Origin: Gillisella taibaishanensis
Lineage (GTDB): Bacteria > Pseudomonadota > Alphaproteobacteria > Rhizobiales > Rhizobiaceae
DNA length: 64,000 nt
NCBI RefSeq assembly: GCF_001938985.1
Contig: NZ_MKIN01000023.1
Location: forward strand, 308,056-372,055
Direction: 5' to 3'
A program made the translations under genes and the position numbers. Positions 18,401 through 27,023 of this stretch are shown one piece after another. Under the pieces are notes generated by a model. The model was not told where the DNA came from, did no database searches, and was given only the letters and a program-made list of their open reading frames with translations. How positions within the stretch are numbered: the stretch's first letter is position 1; every line of letters begins with the position of its first letter.

Positions 18401-21400
18401 TATGGGCATCGACGAGAGCGAAGCCCGCCTGCTGCAAGGTCTTTGCCCAGTCATCGACATCTGCAAGCCGCCCCAAAGGCAATTCTTCGGACACGGTGCG
18501 TTCGAACCAATCGTCAGAAAGGCCGAAGGCGAAATCGTGGAACAGGCCCGGCGCCGATTGCACTGCAAGCAGGCGGCGCGCCTTGGCAAGCGTGCCATGG
18601 CTCAGCCGCGCCATCATATCCGCATCAAGAAGCTGGCGAAGGTCAGCATGGGCGCTGACGATCAGGTCTGCCGCCGTCTTCATCAGCGCGGCAGACTGGT
18701 CGAGGCCTCTGCCATCGACCACGCTGACGCAAGGATCGGACTCGAAGGAAAGCTCGAGATTGCGCCGCAGGCCAGCCTCCGGCTCGCAGATGACAAGTGT
18801 GCCGCCGGCACCCCGTACCAGATCCGCCAGCTTTCGGCTGAGATGCACCGAACCCGCCCCAAGTTCGACCACCAGGGGCAGCGCATCGCCATCCATCGTC
18901 GCGAGACAGTCTAAAACCGCGCTCAACAGCAATGCATGGCGCTCGACCGCCAGCCGCGAATGCACGGCGAAATGCTCCAGCGTCGCCTCACTGACGATCT
19001 CGCTCCAGTCGATCGCATCACCAGGTTGATCGAGGGCAGCATTGGCAGCGGCCAACACGTCATTGATCATCACCAGTTCGACGGTGCGCTCCGGGAAATC
19101 CCGATAGAGCTCCCGGATCAAATCTTCTGCGGGCGGCAGATCGCTGCCATCGTCAATCGTCCAAATCCCGTCCTCATAGCGTGCGAAACCGCTATCGGTC
19201 AGAAGATGCAAGGCATTGACCAGAAAGCGCCGCAACCGCGCATCGTCAGGCATTTTCTGGATAGAAACAGTACGATCCGAACTCGCAATCCTATCGACAA
19301 GCGCATGGAACGCGCTGAGCACACAAGCGTCGATCAGAACAGTCGCATTGTCGAGTTCGCCGTCCCGGCGCCCGAACACCTCACCAACAGGCGCGATGAT
19401 CGCCGCACTCAGCTCCTTGGCAAGCGGCACCGCGACCGTTTCGTAGTGATAGGCGAGACCATCCAGCGTCTTATGCTGCTTCAGATAAGTCCGACGGAAA
19501 CGGGCGTCGCTCAGGCTGGCGATTGGTTCACCTGCAGCGTCGAACAGATGGAAATGCGCCTTGATCGAACTGTCGCTGATCCGCTCGATCACGACCACGG
19601 CACGATGAACCGGCACGCCAAGTCTTGACGTGCGAACCCGGCCGAACCGCACCGGAATATATGGGGCACCACCCTGCTCGCCGCTGAAACGGTCGAACAG
19701 TGCCACCAAACCGTGGAAGATAGCGTCGACCGACATAGGGTTGAGATTGTAGTGTAGAAGTGGGTGTCCAGGGGCCGCCGCTGGCTTCAGGAACACTTCG
19801 ACCAGTTGCTCGCCGTAGCAGACAGCCTTGTCCAGCAGCCGGAATCGAGGGCCGTAATCAAGGCCGAAATTGCGCGCCGTGCGGTAGGCGGCCGTAGAAT
19901 CTACCGTCGAACTCGGAGTTGAAAGGTCGAATTCAGCCGCAGCATCCTGTTCGGACGCGGTCAGCTTGCGAATACGGGCAACCGCGTTGACCGTCCAATC
20001 GTCATCGCTCAAACGTTCGCGCGAGCGTATCTGCAGATCACCCGTTGCCGACGAAATCAGAGTGGACAATTCGATGATCCTGGCATCGCTGATTTCCAGC
20101 GGTCGCAGGATTTCGACATTGGCGATTTCCAGCTGATCGGAGCCGAAAAGCGCCTGCGCGGCCGAAATGGCGATTTCCACAAAACCGCTACCAGGCAGGA
20201 TGGCACGGCCATCGACCACATGTTCGGCAAGATCAGGGAAAAGATGCGAGTCGAGATGGTTCTTCCAGTGACCACCGTTCAGATCGACACGCCAGCCATT
20301 CAGCCGGTAAGGCGTCTGACCGAAGCGACCGTAGAGATCGACACGGTCACTGGTCGGATCAGGCCGCAGATCGGCGCGCTCGAAGGGCACGCCCGGTAAG
20401 AGCACACCAGCGCGGCGGGGGCCGAAGACCTTGCTTTCATCGACTCTGGCCCCGATCGCAACGGCGCGGGCAAGCGCCCGAGCAACTGGATCGATCGTCT
20501 CATCAAGCGCTTCGCGGCTAAAGCTCGCGGCAACGACGGCCGGCGACGATTGGGCCTGGGCCGTTTCCGACACATAGCTGCCGAGAATGGCGCGCGGAGA
20601 GATTTCGACGAAGGCACTGCAGCCGAGTGCAATGGCGGCTTCCGTCGCACCCTGGAACTGCACCGGCTGGCGGACATTCTTCCACCAGTATTCCGCAGTC
20701 AGGTTCTGACCGTCAAGCACTTCGCCGGTAACCGTCGAGACGAAGGGAATGACGGTATCATGGGGAGTAATGACAGGCGGATCGGCAAAAAATGCCGCCT
20801 TCGCCTTATCGATCAGCGGATGATGGAAGGGATAGTCGATATCGAGAACCTGAGCCGGAACGCGCTGCTTGCGGGCATGCTCGCGCAGCGCCCTGATGGC
20901 GTCCTCGCGGCCGGAGACTGTCACGGAATTGGGTGCGTTGATCGCGGCAATGGTCAGATCATCGAAGCCGAGTTCGGCCAGCATGGCGCGCGCATCGGCC
21001 TCGCCGAGCTTCAGGGCCGCCATTGTGCCCTCACCGGCCAGAACCGCCTGGTGATGGGAGCGCTTGGCGATGACGCAGACGGCATCCTTCAGCGACAGCG
21101 CGCCGGACACATAAGCGGCAGCCACTTCACCGACGGAATGGCCGTAAACAGCATCGGGAACCAATCCGGCTGCCTTCAACGCATCGGAAAGCGCGACCTG
21201 GATTGCAAACAGCATGGGCTGCGCCAGCCGCGTGTCCTTCAGCCTGACCTCCAGGTCGGGATCGGTCAGGGCTTCGACGAGATCGAGGGGCGAATGGGCC
21301 TTGAACAGCGAAGCGATTTCGTCGTAGCGCGCCCGGAAACAGGCATTGGATTTGTAGGCATCAAGCCCCATTCCAGGCCATTGCGCGCCATTGCCGGAAA

Positions 21401-22985
21401 AGACGAAGGCGAGCTTGCCAGCACGCGATAATGCTTCGCCGATCTCACCGCCGGTCTTCGCCGTCTCAAGCCGCTCGCGTACCGCCTTGACGACAGCGTC
21501 AGCGCTGCCGCTGGCCACGAAACGATGCTTGAGCCCGGTGCGGTTGGCCGCAGCAGAAGCCACCATGTCCTCGATCGCACCGGCGTTTTCGGCAGCGGCA
21601 AAGACGGTGTCATAGCTTTCCAGCAGCGCTTTCAGACTGTTCTGGCTATGCGCGCTGACCATGAAGACGTGATTGGCATCGGCCGCTGCTTTGACGATCG
21701 GCTGCGGCTGCGGCTGCGGATCGGCAATCACCACATGCGCATTGGCGCCGCCAAAGCCAAAGGAATTGATCCCGGCCAGACGCGGCGCACCGTCGCGCGA
21801 AAGCGCTACGGGCTCTACGGCGACGCGCACGTTGAGCCCGTCGAAATCGATAGTATCGTTCGGCTCGTTGAAATGCAGCGAAGGCGGCAGCAGGTCATGC
21901 TCCAGCGCCATCATCGCCTTCATTACACCCAGGAGACCGGAGGCCGGCTCGGCATGACCGATATTGGTCTTGATCGAACCAATCCAGATCGGGTCATTGC
22001 GGCGCTGACCGATGACAGTGCCGAGCGACCAGACTTCGGCTGGATCCCCCACCTTGGTGCCCGTGCCGTGGCCTTCGATGAAGGCGAGCCGGTTGGGATC
22101 GAGCCCGTTATCATCATAAACGGCGCGCAGCAGCACGGCCTGAGCCTCACGCGACGGCAAAGAAATGCCGTTTGTACGGCCAGCAGCATTAGTGCCCGTG
22201 GCAATGATGGTCGCGTGGCTGCGGTCGCCTTCACGAAGGGCCTTTTCGCTTGCGCGCAGCACCAGCACGGCACCGCCTTCGGAACGGACATAGCCGATGC
22301 CATCATTGGCATAGGCCTTGCAAAGTCCATCGGCCGACAACATGCGCGCCTGGGCAAAGCCGACAAACGGCAGCGGATGCAGCAGCACATTGATACCGGC
22401 AACGATCGCCGTATCCACCTCGCCCGAAGCGATAGCACGCACCGCGAGATCGAGCGCCACCAGCGAGGACGAACAGGCCGTATCGACGGTCATGCTCGGA
22501 CCATTCAGGCCGAAAACATGCGAAATACGGTTGGAGACGACCGAGAGCGTATTGCCGGTCATGAAATGCGGGCCGGGACCGGCCGGATCTTCCGCCGCTA
22601 GATTGGCGTGGTCGAAACTTGAGGCGCCGACATAGACGGCGACATTCTGACCTGCGAGGCTGGCGGCCGGAATATTGGCGTCTTCCAACGCCCGCCAGGT
22701 CAATTCCAGCAGAATGCGTTGCTGCGGGTCCATGAAAGCGGCTTCGCGCCGTGACATGCCGAAGAGGGCCGGGTCGAATTTGTAGATGTCATCCATGACA
22801 CCGGCGGCAAAACTATAGTATTTTCCGGGCGTGCCGATTTCGGGATGCCAATAACGCGCAATGTCCCAGCGGTCGCCGGGCAATGTCGAGACAGTGCATG
22901 CGCCCGCACGCAAAAGATCAAAAAGCTCCTCGGGAGAACTGGCTCCCGGCGCGGCGCAGGCACGCCCTACAATCTCTACTGTCAT
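15417..22985 (-). CDS. Highly reducing type I polyketide synthase (KS-AT-DH-MT*-ER-KR-ACP), no thioesterase
   Basis: A 2,522-residue single-module megasynthase. Domains in order: KS (about 1-425; C171 in DTACSSS, H306 in EGHGTGT, H344 in KTNIGHAE), AT (about 520-830; S617 in GHSVG; YPFHH where HAFH is usual, so malonyl-CoA is likely), DH (about 895-1170; H922 in HVVDGRAILPG, D1087 in SVDAIFHG), a methyltransferase-like region (about 1230-1520) with the degenerate motif VVELGAGSVHLS, a structural KR half, ER (about 1800-2110; IQGAAGGVGLAALQVA), KR (about 2130-2320; GGIGGFG, Y2281, LDD motif) and ACP (S2450 in GLDSLMAVE). This order equals iterative highly reducing synthases of fungi. There is no thioesterase or reductase at the C-terminus, so the chain must be released by another protein, probably the downstream oxoamine synthase. 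The ACP needs a phosphopantetheinyl transferase that is not in the window. The ribosome site is weak. Confidence 0.93.
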   Translation of the reverse strand: MTVEIVGRACAAPGASSPEELFDLLRAGACTVSTLPGDRWDIARYWHPEIGTPGKYYSFAAGVMDDIYKFDPALFGMSRREAAFMDPQQRILLELTWRALEDANIPAASLAGQNVAVYVGASSFDHANLAAEDPAGPGPHFMTGNTLSVVSNRISHVFGLNGPSMTVDTACSSSLVALDLAVRAIASGEVDTAIVAGINVLLHPLPFVGFAQARMLSADGLCKAYANDGIGYVRSEGGAVLVLRASEKALREGDRSHATIIATGTNAAGRTNGISLPSREAQAVLLRAVYDDNGLDPNRLAFIEGHGTGTKVGDPAEVWSLGTVIGQRRNDPIWIGSIKTNIGHAEPASGLLGVMKAMMALEHDLLPPSLHFNEPNDTIDFDGLNVRVAVEPVALSRDGAPRLAGINSFGFGGANAHVVIADPQPQPQPIVKAAADANHVFMVSAHSQNSLKALLESYDTVFAAAENAGAIEDMVASAAANRTGLKHRFVASGSADAVVKAVRERLETAKTGGEIGEALSRAGKLAFVFSGNGAQWPGMGLDAYKSNACFRARYDEIASLFKAHSPLDLVEALTDPDLEVRLKDTRLAQPMLFAIQVALSDALKAAGLVPDAVYGHSVGEVAAAYVSGALSLKDAVCVIAKRSHHQAVLAGEGTMAALKLGEADARAMLAELGFDDLTIAAINAPNSVTVSGREDAIRALREHARKQRVPAQVLDIDYPFHHPLIDKAKAAFFADPPVITPHDTVIPFVSTVTGEVLDGQNLTAEYWWKNVRQPVQFQGATEAAIALGCSAFVEISPRAILGSYVSETAQAQSSPAVVAASFSREALDETIDPVARALARAVAIGARVDESKVFGPRRAGVLLPGVPFERADLRPDPTSDRVDLYGRFGQTPYRLNGWRVDLNGGHWKNHLDSHLFPDLAEHVVDGRAILPGSGFVEIAISAAQALFGSDQLEIANVEILRPLEISDARIIELSTLISSATGDLQIRSRERLSDDDWTVNAVARIRKLTASEQDAAAEFDLSTPSSTVDSTAAYRTARNFGLDYGPRFRLLDKAVCYGEQLVEVFLKPAAAPGHPLLHYNLNPMSVDAIFHGLVALFDRFSGEQGGAPYIPVRFGRVRTSRLGVPVHRAVVVIERISDSSIKAHFHLFDAAGEPIASLSDARFRRTYLKQHKTLDGLAYHYETVAVPLAKELSAAIIAPVGEVFGRRDGELDNATVLIDACVLSAFHALVDRIASSDRTVSIQKMPDDARLRRFLVNALHLLTDSGFARYEDGIWTIDDGSDLPPAEDLIRELYRDFPERTVELVMINDVLAAANAALDQPGDAIDWSEIVSEATLEHFAVHSRLAVERHALLLSAVLDCLATMDGDALPLVVELGAGSVHLSRKLADLVRGAGGTLVICEPEAGLRRNLELSFESDPCVSVVDGRGLDQSAALMKTAADLIVSAHADLRQLLDADMMARLSHGTLAKARRLLAVQSAPGLFHDFAFGLSDDWFERTVSEELPLGRLADVDDWAKTLQQAGFALVDAHKLQAEGGSLVAIEAQGRSSVGEIGVDGLQDAAAVVEAPAKRPVIVVHEKTADLARLSAAARALGGSQVSTLCLSGILEKDRALLAAALGGGTAPPAGMVWLMPDPGAGSDGSLLLQERVAALSALAMAASAPDALAQQPEKRLAVTLVLPGGAPVTEIAFGSEGGRSGRSRSDAVNAGLWAFARVLRNEFEVLDIRVVDTGPASNTLEIMLDWGMRLLAGKSDNREWLVEPETGRMAELRAVPGAAPLMAQRTSDFESAVIRQQVPSQVASIRWESCPVPSIGPTEVLVKTAATGLNFRDVMWAMGLLPEEALEDGFAGASIGMEFSGEVIAVGDKVDDLAVGDKVMAIAAAAFGTHVKVERAGLAKLPDGVDTVSAASIPVVFLTAYYAIHELGRVRPGETILIQGAAGGVGLAALQVARHFGATIIATAGTPEKRRFLETLGADHVFDSRSLGFVSDVMGVTGGEGVDLVLNSLFGEAMEKSLSLVKPFGRFLELGKRDYYTDSKIGLRPFRRNVSYFGIDADQLLVLHPELSRRMLTEIGTLFEEGVFTPLPFRAFEHDEIGDAFRLMQNAGHVGKIIVLPPVAGRDRVVVRPSKRMVVDPDGLHLVVGGIGGFGLAAAEWLVEQGARQIALSTRRGVVDAETQSAIDRWSTQGVTAHVCACDVTDETALDGMLAQLRNIAPLKTIVHAAMVLDDAFISNLTPERNRPVIEVKAKGAALLDRLTRKDALDHFILFSSVTTYVGNPGQGNYVAANGFLEGLARARRAERLPGLAVGFGAIADAGYLARNAQVNERLGRRIGKTALDARDALASVGRYVAVDTGSVDAAVVTISEFDWAAAHSLAVINEPLFSLIMRRNSQHAGSGEGGEIDLVALVDGKAPAAAQEALFAVLAGEIADTLRVPKESVSAGSVLKDIGLDSLMAVELGMNFEQNTGFDIPLSSLADNATVGDLTRRLYEKVNQRARAGGLDEAPAEDNKIMDDLHRRHSGQGQ

Positions 22986-23565
22986 CTATTCGTACGAATC
23001 TCAACAATGTAACGAGGTCTGACGGCCTTCAGAAATCCTCAGCTATGATTGCCCCATCACTTAGAGAAGCGACATAAGGGCGTCAATCAGGATTCACACC
23101 GGCAAACCTGCGCTCTATCAAACAAAAACGCCTGAAACTTATGGCGTAAAACGGCTTGTTTCGTCTCTATGCGCGAGCTTTGTCTACCTTGCCGAGCCAC
23201 GGGTATGCTCAACCGCCACCCAGCTGCAGCCCGAGCATTCGTCTACCCACACTAGATCCATGACGAATTCCCCCAATTAAATAGCAGGTTATCCCCTACA
23301 TCACCAGCTATGTGGGATGAATTGGACCCTTTGTCGCTTCTTGACAAGAATGGTGACGGTTTTGAGACCACCGAGAACAAACGGCTTATTTGACGTTAGC
23401 TTACAGCAGGACACGAGCCGCTCGAAGCGAGGCAGTCACTGAGATCAAACTTGACCAACAACCCGATATCAATCGTGACGGACAACACTTTCACACCCCT
23501 CTTGCAACTTAAATCGTTTCAATGGAGTTTCCGCATCGGTTGGCGATACAGCAGGAGGAGAAGCC
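22986..23565. promoter_or_regulatory. 580-base divergent region between PKS cluster and MFS gene
   Basis: This non-coding stretch holds the promoters of the minus-strand PKS operon and the plus-strand MFS gene. A perfect 12-base palindrome, ATTCGTACGAAT (22988-22999), lies two bases upstream of the PKS start codon, where a ribosome site would be expected. It is a candidate operator or translational control site. The rest shows moderately AT-rich patches but no gene or RNA I can support. No regulator gene is adjacent. Confidence 0.6.
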
Positions 23566-24720
23566 ATGCGGCAGGAATTTTTCACCCGAGAACGGCTGGC
23601 CGTATCGCTTCTGTTTTTGATGAATGGCTTCGTCATTGGCTCCTGGGCACCCAAAGTCCCGGATTTTGCGCGCAATCTCGATCTGAGTGAATCCGAGCTT
23701 GGCCTGATGATCCTGGTGCTTGGCCTTGGCTCTCTCACTTGCATGCCGCTCGCCGGTGCGCAGATTGCCCGTTTCGGTTCGCGCACGGTTACACTGGCTT
23801 GCGCAGTTGTCTTCCTGCCAACGCTCCTCCTTCTGACACTTGCTCCAAGCATCCCCTTGGCTGGCCTCGCAATCTTCCTGTTCGGTGGTTTCATGGGTGC
23901 CATGGACGTGTCGATGAATGCCAATGCCGTGGAAACCGAACGGCAGATGGGCCGCTCGATCATGTCTTCCTGCCATGCCTTCTGGAGCCTGGGGGGCCTG
24001 ATCGGTGCCAGCATCGGTGGCCCCTTGCTTGCAACGTATGGATCGACAGTGCAAAGCCTCGTCGCAACCGTGCTTGCCGGCGTGATGCTGCTTGCAGCCT
24101 GGCCAATCACGCTGCGCGACCAGCCACATCCCGATGCCGAACACCGCAAAGCACGTCTGCCGATGACGCCACTGCCCTGGCTGCTTGGCATCGTCGCGCT
24201 GTTTTGCATGGTGCCAGAAGGCGCCGTGCTCGACTGGGGCGCCCTTTATATGCGTGACGAACTGATGGGCTCGGTCGCCACGTCAAGTTATGCCTATGCC
24301 GGCTTCTCCCTGACCATGGCGCTCATGCGCTTTGCCGGCGATATCGTGCGCGATCGGCTGGGTGCGGTAACGACCACGCGGATCTGCGCAGTGATCGCCA
24401 TGGCCGGAACGGCGCTAGCCGGCTTTGCCGTCGAGCCCTGGATGGCCGTCATCGGCTTTGCCGTCATGGGAATCGGCATTTCCAACCTCGTGCCGATCGC
24501 CTTTTCCGCCGCCGGTAACCTGCCGGGCATGGCTTCGGGCGTCGGCCTCTCGGTCGTCAGCTCCATGGGCTATGCCGGCATTCTCGTGGCACCGTCCCTG
24601 ATCGGCTTCGTCGCCCAGCATAGTTCGCTCGCCCTGGTCTTCCGCTGCCTGCCACTGCTGCTATTGGTGGCGCTGCTGCTATCAGGCCTCGCCCGTCACG
24701 CAGACCGGCCGCAATCCTAG
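23566..24720 (+). CDS. MFS transporter (YbjJ-like)
   Basis: A 384-residue major facilitator superfamily protein with about 12 predicted membrane helices and no large loops. The N-terminal half shows NGFVIGSWAPKVPDFARNLD and LGSLTCMPLAGAQIARFGSR, and a later helix has FGGFMGAMDVSMNANAVE, which together resemble the YbjJ-type putative transporters. An AGGAGGAG ribosome site precedes the ATG. The gene is divergent from the PKS operon and could export its product, but this subfamily is common in genomes without such clusters, so the link is only positional. Confidence 0.85.
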   Translation: MRQEFFTRERLAVSLLFLMNGFVIGSWAPKVPDFARNLDLSESELGLMILVLGLGSLTCMPLAGAQIARFGSRTVTLACAVVFLPTLLLLTLAPSIPLAGLAIFLFGGFMGAMDVSMNANAVETERQMGRSIMSSCHAFWSLGGLIGASIGGPLLATYGSTVQSLVATVLAGVMLLAAWPITLRDQPHPDAEHRKARLPMTPLPWLLGIVALFCMVPEGAVLDWGALYMRDELMGSVATSSYAYAGFSLTMALMRFAGDIVRDRLGAVTTTRICAVIAMAGTALAGFAVEPWMAVIGFAVMGIGISNLVPIAFSAAGNLPGMASGVGLSVVSSMGYAGILVAPSLIGFVAQHSSLALVFRCLPLLLLVALLLSGLARHADRPQS

Positions 24721-24860
24721 TGGAATGAATTTGACATCTGCACTTGGGGTTTTCGCAAGCGGTAGCAAATGTCAAAACCAGACCACTCGAGTTTCTCAGG
24801 GAAAAGTGGAAACCGGTTTTCCCGACAAGACAAATACCAACAAGGAAGCCATGCCATTGG
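24721..24860. repeat. Palindromic intergenic repeat, copy C (second module, reversed)
   Basis: About 24789-24855 carries the same second module as copy B but on the minus strand: GGGAAAAGTGGAAACCGG then TTTTCCCGACAAGACAAAT. Just before it (24730-24777) TTTGACATCTGC pairs imperfectly with GTAGCAAATGTCAAA, forming a different first module. The element fills most of the gap between the MFS gene and ispG. Confidence 0.6.
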
Positions 24861-24937
24861 CGCGCATCTGTCACGATGTTGACAAGCGGGCATGATTGAT
24901 CCACCTGAAAGCAAAGTGAACAATCCGCAAGATCGGG

Positions 24938-26209
24938 ATGACAACTATGGCGCTAGCCGAACACCCAGCCGAGGATTTTGACCCGAAACCCCGCCGCGCA
25001 TCGGTCGCCGTCGACGTCGGCGGTGTGATTGTCGGCGGCGGCGCGCCTGTCGTCGTTCAGTCGATGACCAATACCGACACCGCCGATATCGACGCGACGG
25101 TAGCCCAGGTAGCAGCGCTCCATAAATCAGGTTCGGAAATCGTGCGCATCACCGTCGACCGCGACGAGAGCGCTGCCGCCGTGCCGAAGATCCGCGAGCG
25201 GCTGGAGCGGCTCGGCCTTGATGTGCCACTGATCGGCGACTTTCATTATATCGGCCACAAGCTGCTGGCCGATCATCCGGCCTGCGCCGAGGCGCTGGCC
25301 AAATACCGAATCAATCCGGGCAATGTCGGCTTCAAGGACAAGAAGGACAAGCAATTCGCCGATATCGTCGAAATCGCGATCCGCTACAACAAGCCAGTGC
25401 GCATCGGAGTCAACTGGGGCTCGCTTGACCAGGAATTGCTAACGCGGCTGATGGATGAAAACCAGGCCAAGGGTTTCCCGCTTTCCGCCCGGCAGGTCAC
25501 TCGCGAGGCGATCTGTCAGTCCGCCTTACTCTCGGCCGAACTGGCCGAGGAGATCGGCCTTGCCCGCAATCGCATCATTCTGTCGGCCAAGGTTAGCCAG
25601 GTCCAGGACCTGATCGCCGTCTATTCCATGCTCGCCGCCCGCTCGGACCACGCACTCCATCTCGGTCTGACGGAAGCCGGCATGGGCTCCAAGGGCATCG
25701 TCGCCTCATCGGCGGCCATGGGTTACGTGCTGCAACAGGGGATCGGCGATACGATCCGCGTCTCGCTCACCCCAGAGCCGAACGGCGACCGCACCCGCGA
25801 AGTGCAGGTGGCGCAGGAACTTTTGCAGGTCATGGGCTTTCGCCAGTTCATCCCTGTCGTTGCCGCCTGCCCGGGCTGCGGACGCACGACCTCGACCGTG
25901 TTCCAGGAACTGGCGCAGAAAATCCAAAGCGATATCCGCAAGAACATGCCGATCTGGCGCGAGAAATACCCCGGCGTCGAGGGCCTCAACGTCGCCGTCA
26001 TGGGCTGCATCGTTAACGGTCCCGGCGAAAGCAAGCATGCCGATATCGGCATTTCCCTGCCCGGCACCGGCGAAAATCCGGCAGCCCCCGTCTTTATCGA
26101 CGGCGAAAAGGCCCTGACGCTGCGCGGTCCTGACATCGCCGCGGATTTCGAGGCCCTGGTGATCGATTACATCGAAAAGCGCTACGGTCAAAAAACAGCT
26201 GCGGAATAG
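24938..26209 (+). CDS. ispG: 4-hydroxy-3-methylbut-2-enyl diphosphate synthase IspG
   Basis: A 423-residue IspG (GcpE), the [4Fe-4S] enzyme that converts methylerythritol cyclodiphosphate to HMBPP in the non-mevalonate isoprenoid pathway. Characteristic stretches are [63 protein letters not shown], and the iron-sulfur cysteines in [12 protein letters not shown] and [18 protein letters not shown]. The length and order are those of bacterial IspG. The true start could be the ATG at 24938 or one three codons later (24947), where GGGA is better spaced. A prenyl synthase of the same pathway lies about 1.6 kb downstream on the other strand. Confidence 0.96.
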   Translation: MTTMALAEHPAEDFDPKPRRASVAVDVGGVIVGGGAPVVVQSMTNTDTADIDATVAQVAALHKSGSEIVRITVDRDESAAAVPKIRERLERLGLDVPLIGDFHYIGHKLLADHPACAEALAKYRINPGNVGFKDKKDKQFADIVEIAIRYNKPVRIGVNWGSLDQELLTRLMDENQAKGFPLSARQVTREAICQSALLSAELAEEIGLARNRIILSAKVSQVQDLIAVYSMLAARSDHALHLGLTEAGMGSKGIVASSAAMGYVLQQGIGDTIRVSLTPEPNGDRTREVQVAQELLQVMGFRQFIPVVAACPGCGRTTSTVFQELAQKIQSDIRKNMPIWREKYPGVEGLNVAVMGCIVNGPGESKHADIGISLPGTGENPAAPVFIDGEKALTLRGPDIAADFEALVIDYIEKRYGQKTAAE

Positions 26210-26308
26210 ACTGGGGTCATCCGTACCTGCTGTTGCTCTGGGCTCTTTTCTTCATATTGCCGCAATTGCTATATTGAGGAAGAACGGAACCCACGGAGTC
26301 CTATCGCG

Positions 26309-26974
26309 ATGCTAAAGAAATTCGTCCTTCTTGCCCTGGCCGCAACTTATCTCAGTGCCTGCACCACCACCGACCCCTATACCGGCGAGCAGAAGATGTC
26401 GAATACAGCTGGCGGCGCGATGATCGGCGCCGGTCTCGGCGCCCTCGGCGGTCTGGCCGTCGGCGGTGGTGGTCACGGCAAGCGCAATGCCGCCCTGATC
26501 GGCGCCGGCATCGGCGCGCTGGCGGGCGGCGCCATCGGCAGCTACATGGACAATCAGGAAGCTGAACTGCGCGCCCAGTTGCAGGGTACCGGCGTATCGG
26601 TGACACGCCAGGGCGACCGGATCATCCTGAACATGCCGTCCAATATTACCTTCCCGACCGACCAAGACCAGGTGCTTCCGCCGTTCTATCCGACGCTGAA
26701 TTCCGTCGCGATCGTGCTGAAGAAATTCAACCGGACCCTGGTCGACGTCAACGGCCACACGGATTCGACGGGCAGCCTGCAGCATAACCAGGATCTGTCG
26801 CAGCGCCGTGCCGAATCGGTTCTCAACTATCTCGGCTCGCAAGGCGTCGATCCGCGGCGCATGTCGGCCATGGGCTTCGGCCCGAGCCAGCCCATTGCCA
26901 CCAATGCAACACCCGAAGGCCGCGCTCAGAACCGCCGCGTCGAAGTTTCGATTTCGCCGCTCAAGGACAACTGA
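26309..26974 (+). CDS. OmpA-family outer-membrane lipoprotein (YiaD-like)
   Basis: A 221-residue lipoprotein with a lipobox LSAC (cysteine at residue 18) after a short signal peptide. A glycine-zipper region (about 35-80, GGAMIGAGLGALGGLAVGGG and GAGIGALAGGAIGSYMD) likely inserts in or spans a membrane. The C-terminal OmpA domain binds peptidoglycan: VDVNGHTDSTGS, LSQRRAESVLNYL and RAQNRRVEVSI contain the conserved aspartate and arginine of that fold. The architecture matches YiaD/Pal-like lipoproteins that anchor the outer membrane to the wall. A strong terminator follows. Confidence 0.92.
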   Translation: MLKKFVLLALAATYLSACTTTDPYTGEQKMSNTAGGAMIGAGLGALGGLAVGGGGHGKRNAALIGAGIGALAGGAIGSYMDNQEAELRAQLQGTGVSVTRQGDRIILNMPSNITFPTDQDQVLPPFYPTLNSVAIVLKKFNRTLVDVNGHTDSTGSLQHNQDLSQRRAESVLNYLGSQGVDPRRMSAMGFGPSQPIATNATPEGRAQNRRVEVSISPLKDN

Positions 26975-26995
26975 TTGCTACCAAAACACCAGGAG

Positions 26996-27022
26996 AAAGC
27001 CGCCGCGAGGCGGCTTTTTTTC
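26996..27022 (+). terminator. Rho-independent terminator after the OmpA-like gene
   Basis: GCCGCC, GCGA loop and GGCGGC are followed by eight T. It lies between two convergent genes and may also end the minus-strand LysE transcript. Confidence 0.88.
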
Positions 27023-27023
27023 G

